NCBI GenBank assembly: GCA_031256975.1
Contig: JAIRPN010000016.1
Location: 248,001 to 312,000 of the forward strand
Direction: 5' to 3'
DNA: 64,000 nucleotides
DNA from: Verrucomicrobiales bacterium
GTDB lineage: Bacteria; Verrucomicrobiota; Verrucomicrobiia; Methylacidiphilales; JAAUTS01
The notes beneath the pieces were generated by a model. The model was given only the letters and a program-made list of their open reading frames with translations. It was not told the origin of the DNA and made no database searches. Position numbers and translations under genes: made by a program. The stretch's first letter is position 1. The number at the start of each line of letters is the position of its first letter. Below, piece after piece: positions 59,671 through 64,000 of this stretch.

Positions 59671-61250
59671 TGCTCTGCTTCGTGATTGGGCGGCGCCTCG
59701 CCATTAGCGTCCTCGCCGTCGTAACCGCCGAACTGGCGGCACAGGTAAAAGGCGAATTTCTTGACATTGCGCCCGCGATCAGTGGTGTAGGCCACCTTGA
59801 GCAACTCCACCTTGCGGAACTCGCGCTTGAGCTGGCCGGGAACATCCTCGTTCGGATTCTGCGTCACGTAAATCGCCGACTCGTTGGAAAAACCGTCGCC
59901 GTAATTCGACCAGAAGGAATACTGGTTCTTGATGCCTTCCGCGTTGACGATGTAAGTCTGCGGGCGCAACGGGTGATAGAACGATACCAGGCTGGCGGTG
60001 CCGTAATCGCTGGCTATAATGAACGACGCACCGTGTTCCTTTTGCAAATCGTAAACCTGTTGTCCCAAACTCGCCCAGCCGCGCACACGGTCCATCGGGT
60101 CCTTCTTCAACAAAGGAGTCGGCATCCACGCGCCAAGTTGCAGCACCGTGGTCATGAACAGCGCCACCACCACGCCGCTAATGGCGAATAAGCGCAACAG
60201 GATGCTTTTACGAATCCATTTGCGCCAGACAAACACCGCGAGGATGAACCCGCTGAAATAACATTGCACCACCCAGTTGGCCTCGGCCGACTTGTTCAAA
60301 CTCAGGAAGGCATAAAACAAGAACAACGGCCAGAACAGCGACACCAGAAAATGCAGCCGCGGGTCGGGCTTCTCGGTGTACAACAAACGCCAGATTCCGG
60401 CAATCGCCGCGCTGAAAATGCCGATGAAAAACAGCGGCGAATAAGCGATGCATTGGCCGGTGAAAAAGTTGCTGATTTCCTTGAACGAAAAATGCCATTT
60501 GCTGTCGAGCGAACCGCGATGCCACAAATGTTGCACGGTGATCCAGTCGTTCTGCTGGTTCCAGATCACCACCGGCGCCATGCACAGGATGGCGGTTAGC
60601 GTCATCAGCCAGAAATTTTTTCCACCCAGCAATTTGCGATAATGCGGAGAGGTGGCGCAAAACAACAGGAAGCACAGCAATTGCACCACATTGGTATATT
60701 TGGCCAGCATACCCAAACCGACGCACATGCCCGCTAACAGCCAAAACGCCATACCTTGCTCGTCCTTAGCCCGCCAAAACGCCAGTGCCGCCGCCGCCCA
60801 GAAAAACATGCTGATCGGGTCGATGGTCATCAGGATACTGCCGATGGCGAACAGCGGAGTAATCACCGCTAACAGCAAGGCAAAAAAGCCCACCTGTCCG
60901 TCAAACAACTTGCGACCCAGCCGGTACAGGCAATAACCCGTGCCAGCCGATAAAGCCACCGTGAAAAAGCGGATGCCGAACACCGAGTCGCCAAACAAAT
61001 GCGTCCCCAGCCAGATCACGCAGGCGACGCCGGGCCCCTTGCTGAAATAACTCCAATCCAAATGCTTGGACCACAGGAAATAATAGGATTCGTCGGCGAT
61101 CAGCTCCAACTGCGTCACATACCACAGCCGGTACAACGCCACCAACGCGATCACCGTTAGCGCCGCCCGGTGCCAGGGCAGCGACCAGCCGCCCGGCAGC
61201 CGCAATTCAGCGGGAGCGTCCTGTTTCGAGTAATGCGGGATGCTTGTCAT
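59667..61250 (-). CDS. GT39/ArnT-like polyprenyl-phosphate-sugar transferase
   Basis: 527 residues with about twelve membrane helices. The first periplasmic loop has the conserved acidic motif (IADESYYFLWSKHLDWSYFSKGPG). This matches GT39 proteins (ArnT, RgtD/FlmK). It uses the polyprenyl sugar made by the neighbouring GT2 to modify lipid A or another glycolipid. ATG 61250 is chosen; ATG 61277 is possible, with both overlapping the PAP2 gene's end. The C-terminus (GEDANGEAPPNHEAEQ) includes a dispersed motif. Confidence 0.9.
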   Translation of the reverse strand: MTSIPHYSKQDAPAELRLPGGWSLPWHRAALTVIALVALYRLWYVTQLELIADESYYFLWSKHLDWSYFSKGPGVACVIWLGTHLFGDSVFGIRFFTVALSAGTGYCLYRLGRKLFDGQVGFFALLLAVITPLFAIGSILMTIDPISMFFWAAAALAFWRAKDEQGMAFWLLAGMCVGLGMLAKYTNVVQLLCFLLFCATSPHYRKLLGGKNFWLMTLTAILCMAPVVIWNQQNDWITVQHLWHRGSLDSKWHFSFKEISNFFTGQCIAYSPLFFIGIFSAAIAGIWRLLYTEKPDPRLHFLVSLFWPLFLFYAFLSLNKSAEANWVVQCYFSGFILAVFVWRKWIRKSILLRLFAISGVVVALFMTTVLQLGAWMPTPLLKKDPMDRVRGWASLGQQVYDLQKEHGASFIIASDYGTASLVSFYHPLRPQTYIVNAEGIKNQYSFWSNYGDGFSNESAIYVTQNPNEDVPGQLKREFRKVELLKVAYTTDRGRNVKKFAFYLCRQFGGYDGEDANGEAPPNHEAEQ

Positions 61251-61854
61251 ATAACTTGGGCGCCAGGCGCCGACCATAGTTCTGCCAGACTCTATCGGCT
61301 ATGCAACACATTAGCAACGTGTAAGCCGCGCCCAGCAAAAATCCGGCCAGCGTGTCCGTCGGGAAATGATCGCCGGTGTACACCCGTGAAATCATCATCA
61401 GCACAGGCCAGAACAACAGCCACCACCAGCGCCGCCAGCCATAAATAAATAGAAACACCAACACCAGCGTCACATTGTTCGCAACATGCGAGGAGGGCAT
61501 GCTGTTGGATTTTCCCTTATTATTGGAAACAATTTTCACTTCCGCGCCGGACGGATGCCAGCTCACCCGCCGCACCTCTTCCAACGCCTGATAAGGTCGC
61601 GAGCGTGCGACGGCGTGTTTCACCGAATTGGTGATTAGCGGGTCACCGACCGCCACGCATAACAGCGCCAGCAGCACAAACACCCGCCCCTTGAAGCCAC
61701 CCCGCAACAAAAAACCCAGCGCCAACGCCAACAACGGCCATTTCATCACCCCGGCATTGCTGATCAACGGCATGAACCAGTCGAACACCGGATTAACCCA
61801 ATGCGTGTTGATTTCACGAAACAGCCACAAATCCCCTGTTGCAATCCAATCCAT
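61207..61854 (-). CDS. PAP2-family membrane phosphatase (LpxE/F-like)
   Basis: 215 residues with about six membrane helices. The three PAP2 motifs are KHAVARSRP, SMPSSHVAN and SRVYTGDHFPTD. ATG 61854 is selected because AAGGGC lies 6-12 bases upstream, better than ATG 61878. In the company of GT39, GT2 and LAB_N it fits a lipid A 1- or 4'-phosphatase (compare LpxE/LpxF in Rhizobium and Francisella); an undecaprenyl pyrophosphatase is the alternative. Confidence 0.88.
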   Translation of the reverse strand: MDWIATGDLWLFREINTHWVNPVFDWFMPLISNAGVMKWPLLALALGFLLRGGFKGRVFVLLALLCVAVGDPLITNSVKHAVARSRPYQALEEVRRVSWHPSGAEVKIVSNNKGKSNSMPSSHVANNVTLVLVFLFIYGWRRWWWLLFWPVLMMISRVYTGDHFPTDTLAGFLLGAAYTLLMCCIADRVWQNYGRRLAPKLYDKHPALLETGRSR

Positions 61855-61896
61855 CACAAGCCCTTCATCATTCAACATTTCCGCCCCAATGTCACC

Positions 61897-61924
61897 TTGA
61901 TTTCAAGCGTCGCTCCGCTAGCCT
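61897..61924 (+). promoter_or_regulatory. Putative promoter of the LolA-like gene
   Basis: TTGATT (61897-61902), 16-base spacer, TAGCCT (61919-61924), 8 bases before ATG 61933. Confidence 0.3.
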
Positions 61925-61932
61925 GTTGCTCC

Positions 61933-62664
61933 ATGCGCACCATCCATCTCCTGCTGCTCGCCATCTGCCTGCTGGCCGCTGGCGCTTACGCGGACCCCGA
62001 CACCACCAAGAAAATTCCCGACCCCGAGACCCTGCAAAACCGCATGTGGCAATCCGGCCGCCTGCAGGATTTCCGGCTGGACGGCTTCCTGCACATCACC
62101 ACCGCCAAGGGCAAGGATATCTACCACGCCGTCACCATGCGCACCCGCGACCGCATGATGGTGTTTGAGTTCAACGACAATTCCCTGCAAATCCGCGTCA
62201 TCTTCATGCCCAACGGCAGCATCATCCAGAACCGCAAGGGCGCCAACAGCGACTGGGAACTGGTCACCGGCAAGGACCGTCTCGCCAAAATCCTCGATTC
62301 CGACATCGCCTACGAGGACCTTGGCCTGGACTTCTTCCGCTGGAGCACCGTCAAACCGGTCGGCATGGACAGCATCCTCACCCTGCCCGCCTGGTGCTAT
62401 GAAAGCACCCCGCCGATTGTCAGCAATTACGCCAAGATCCGTTTTTGGGTCAGCAGCGAATATCTCGCCGTACTGCGCGCCGACGCCTACAACGCCAACA
62501 ACGAGATCATCAAGCGCGTCGAGGTCAACGGCGTGATGAAAATCGAGGACGCCTACACCATCAAGGAAATGATGGTCTCCACCATGATTCCCGGGCGCGA
62601 CCTGTCGCAAAGCCGCACTTACATCGAATTGCGCAAGGGACAAAAAGGCGCCTCCGGTTTATAA
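61933..62664 (+). CDS. LolA-like periplasmic protein (lipoprotein-sorting fold)
   Basis: 243 residues; the start ATG 61933 gives a signal peptide (MRTIHLLLLAICLLAAGAYA). The rest matches the DUF of outer-membrane lipoprotein-sorting proteins: LDGFLHITTAKGKDIYHAVTMRTRDRMMVFEF, then YAKIRFWVSSEYLAVLRADAYNANNEIIKRVEV. The fold is the half-barrel of LolA/RseB. It probably carries a lipid or lipoprotein through the periplasm; the cargo is unknown. Confidence 0.78.
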   Translation: MRTIHLLLLAICLLAAGAYADPDTTKKIPDPETLQNRMWQSGRLQDFRLDGFLHITTAKGKDIYHAVTMRTRDRMMVFEFNDNSLQIRVIFMPNGSIIQNRKGANSDWELVTGKDRLAKILDSDIAYEDLGLDFFRWSTVKPVGMDSILTLPAWCYESTPPIVSNYAKIRFWVSSEYLAVLRADAYNANNEIIKRVEVNGVMKIEDAYTIKEMMVSTMIPGRDLSQSRTYIELRKGQKGASGL

Positions 62665-62678
62665 AACGAAACAAAACG

Positions 62679-62707
62679 TTGAACGACAGCGCGCTTGGCT
62701 TTAGTCT
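62679..62707 (+). promoter_or_regulatory. Putative promoter of the PHP gene
   Basis: TTGAAC (62679-62684), 17-base spacer, TAGTCT (62702-62707). The -10 match is weak; its position directly before ATG 62714 is like other genes here. Confidence 0.25.
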
Positions 62708-62713
62708 GCCAGG

Positions 62714-63430
62714 ATGTCTGCAGCCGAGCCCTTACGACTGAAATTTGACCTGCACTGTCATTCGCGCTTTTCCGCCGACGGCATCTCGGAACCGGAAGCC
62801 ATGATCGCCCGCGCCAGGGAACTTGGCCTGAGCGGGTTCGCCATCACCGACCACAATACCTGCGAATGCGTCGATTACTTCCTCGAAAAAGGCCTGATGA
62901 ACGCCAACGGCGAGCCGGTTGACGGTTTCCTCATCATCCCCGGGCAGGAAATTTCCACCTCCGACGGCCATCTGCTGGCCCTGGGCGCGCACTTGCCGAA
63001 TCTCAAGGGCATCTCCCCCGCCGAGGCGGTGAAACTGATCCACCAGCAAGGCGGCATCGCCATTCCGGCCCATCCCTTCGATTACTTCCGTTCCGGCATC
63101 CGCCAACCGATTCTCGACACATTAACCGACATCGACGCCCTGGAAGTTTTCAACGCCGCCACCACCTGGAAAAGTTGCAACCAAAAAGCCCAGGCCTATG
63201 CCGCTAACCGCCAACTCCCCATGACCGCCGGCAGCGACGCGCACCATCATCAGGCGGTCGGGCGCGCCTACACCATCCTGCAACCCGAACAGTTCAACCT
63301 TGCCTCGGTATTAGCGTCAATCAAACGCCCGGTCGGGCGCGAGGAACGTTACATCACCAAGAAAGACGCCTTCCTGAAAACCTGGAACCTGTTGCTGATG
63401 AAAATCAAGCGCGGCGGTGGCAGAGTTTGA
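62714..63430 (+). CDS. PHP-domain metal-dependent phosphoesterase
   Basis: 238 residues. Metal ligands in HCHSRFSADGISEPEA, ITDHNTCECV, IPGQEIS and IPAHPFDYFRSG, plus SDAHHHQAVGRAYT near the end. It belongs to the TrpH/RNase AM-like group of PHP proteins (5'-3' exonuclease or phosphoesterase). The overall length is that of YciV-like members, which remove nucleotides from RNA 5' ends. The substrate here is not proven. Confidence 0.88.
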   Translation: MSAAEPLRLKFDLHCHSRFSADGISEPEAMIARARELGLSGFAITDHNTCECVDYFLEKGLMNANGEPVDGFLIIPGQEISTSDGHLLALGAHLPNLKGISPAEAVKLIHQQGGIAIPAHPFDYFRSGIRQPILDTLTDIDALEVFNAATTWKSCNQKAQAYAANRQLPMTAGSDAHHHQAVGRAYTILQPEQFNLASVLASIKRPVGREERYITKKDAFLKTWNLLLMKIKRGGGRV

Positions 63431-63452
63431 ACAACCATGATTTATTAACCGC

Positions 63453-64000
63453 ATGAGATCCGGCCCCGCCACCCGAATTATCATCATCCTCAACTGCCTG
63501 GTTGTCGCCATTAGCGTGATCCTGCCGCTGGCGCGCTTGCCTGATTACGTGCACGAATGGATGCCGCTGCAGGTCGACTCGCTGTTGGCGGGTGCCTGGT
63601 GGGAATTCTTCACCACCATGTGGGTGCACGCGCCGTTCTACGGCTGGGGCGTGCTGCACATCGCGTTCAACATGATTACCCTCTCGATGTTCGGTCGATT
63701 CATCGAACAGGAAATTGGCATTCGCCGTTACCTCGCCCTGTACTTCATCTCCGGTTTTGTCGCCAGCCTGTGCTTCATCGCCGAAGCCTTGGTCCGCGCC
63801 CATTTCCTTGGCGACAGCCAGATGCTCGAGGTTAGCGTGATGGGAGCCAGCGGCGCGGTTAGCGGCGTGCTCGGCGCCTTCGCGGTGTTCTCGCCGCGCA
63901 CGCCGTTGTATGTGATGCTGATTCCGATTCCGATCAAGGCGCGCACCGCCATCTGGGGCTTCATCATCGTTAGCGCCGTGCTGATGTTCACCTCATCAGC
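63453..64000 (+). CDS. Rhomboid-family intramembrane serine protease, N-terminal part
   Basis: Open from ATG 63453 to the window end, 182 codons so far. Helices read IIIILNCLVVAISVILPLA, then HIAFNMITLSMFGRFIEQEIG (the conserved H-x3-N region) and GASGAVSGVLGAFAVFS with the catalytic GxSG serine. The catalytic His lies beyond the edge. It has the plan of bacterial GlpG-like rhomboids. Four dispersed motifs fall within 550 bases (63511, 63831, 63859, 63971). Confidence 0.88.
   Translation, partial: MRSGPATRIIIILNCLVVAISVILPLARLPDYVHEWMPLQVDSLLAGAWWEFFTTMWVHAPFYGWGVLHIAFNMITLSMFGRFIEQEIGIRRYLALYFISGFVASLCFIAEALVRAHFLGDSQMLEVSVMGASGAVSGVLGAFAVFSPRTPLYVMLIPIPIKARTAIWGFIIVSAVLMFTSS

Larger units (their letters stand above)
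1745..63975. repeat. Dispersed short motif CGCTAAY (extended CGCTAAYGGCGA), about 150 copies
   Basis: By hand I count about 151 CGCTAA/TTAGCG sites, roughly half in each orientation, against about 29-31 expected by base composition. About 137 are followed by C or T. The 11-mer CGCTAATGGCG occurs about 20 times (7615, 8574, 23166, 25584, 26553, 33325, 37407, 41557, 42143, 48144, 48627, 49807, 56673, 57775, 58134, 58667, 59517, 59699, 60176, 63506) and CGCTAACGGCG about six. By contrast the neighbours GGCTAA, AGCTAA and TGCTAA are seen only about a dozen times. Copies lie in genes in several frames (ANGE, AIS, ALM, TVS) and between genes. Positions are approximate to a few bases. Confidence 0.9.

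Noticed and set aside
1745-63975. Dispersed motif as a Chi or KOPS-type polar site
   Set aside because: Orientation is close to half and half over 64 kb on both gene strands; polar replication or recombination motifs show strong strand bias.
1-64000. CRISPR array, tRNA or rRNA genes, insertion sequences, phage or integrase
   Set aside because: No regularly spaced repeats, no cloverleaf sequences with CCA-type ends, and no transposase or integrase motif were seen on either strand.

Overview
The window looks like chromosomal DNA from a Gram-negative bacterium, probably of the PVC superphylum (Verrucomicrobiota/Lentisphaerota side); this placement is an inference. Supporting signs are: lipopolysaccharide and outer-membrane genes (two RND pumps with a TolC-type channel, O-antigen ligase, heptosyltransferase-like GT9, LptE-like lipoprotein, autotransporter); a McsB arginine kinase next to ClpC; a short prepilin of the type common in PVC genomes; and a eukaryotic-like Ser/Thr kinase. 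The DNA is moderately GC-rich and densely coding. Many genes overlap by ATGA, and several apparent promoters sit so close to the start codon that the mRNAs should be nearly leaderless.

Layout. 0-8 kb: start of a DUF883 gene, then a leftward TolC-RND-RND operon without a membrane-fusion protein; its leader carries an intrinsic terminator. 8-14.4 kb: rightward O-antigen ligase, mcsB-clpC, ubiE/menG. 14.4-22.5 kb, mostly leftward: YceI protein, secreted unknown, four-repeat HNH_repeat-like protein, GT9, SGNH hydrolase, phosphoesterase, ABC-2 transporter with a TPR protein, acylphosphatase. 22.5-27.7 kb: Fur-like-box feoA-feoA-feoB operon, cutA, a uracil-DNA glycosylase lacking its iron-sulfur cysteines, rluD. 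27.8-30.8 kb: Ser/Thr kinase, prepilin, queA. 30.8-35.4 kb: sulfur amino-acid block, with a SAM-I riboswitch over thrC-MoaD/ThiS-NIL and, divergently, metY and metA. 35.4-40.5 kb: methyltransferase, then an MsbA/NdvA-like exporter beside a glycoside hydrolase-GT2 fusion. 40.7-48.1 kb: purC, GT39-like protein, an exopolysaccharide set (outer-membrane barrel, Wzc-type tyrosine kinase, Wza-type lipoprotein), rsfS. 48.2-58.6 kb: argS, M50-like membrane protein, rpsT, SYLF protein, autotransporter, LptE-like and BamD-like proteins, DUF4190 pair. 58.6-64 kb: a four-gene lipid A modification cassette (PAP2, GT39, GT2, LAB_N), LolA-like protein, PHP phosphoesterase, start of a rhomboid protease.

The most striking feature is not a gene. 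The hexamer CGCTAA/TTAGCG, extended as CGCTAAYGGCGA, occurs about 150 times by hand count (about one per 425 bp), in both orientations and several reading frames. The 11-mer CGCTAATGGCG alone occurs about 20 times where about 0.03 would be expected by chance. Some intergenic copies form inverted pairs that make hairpins after stop codons. It is sparse in the exopolysaccharide operon and the autotransporter. This resembles the DNA uptake sequences of Neisseriaceae and Pasteurellaceae or the HIP1 repeat of cyanobacteria, and is the best candidate here for an undescribed system.
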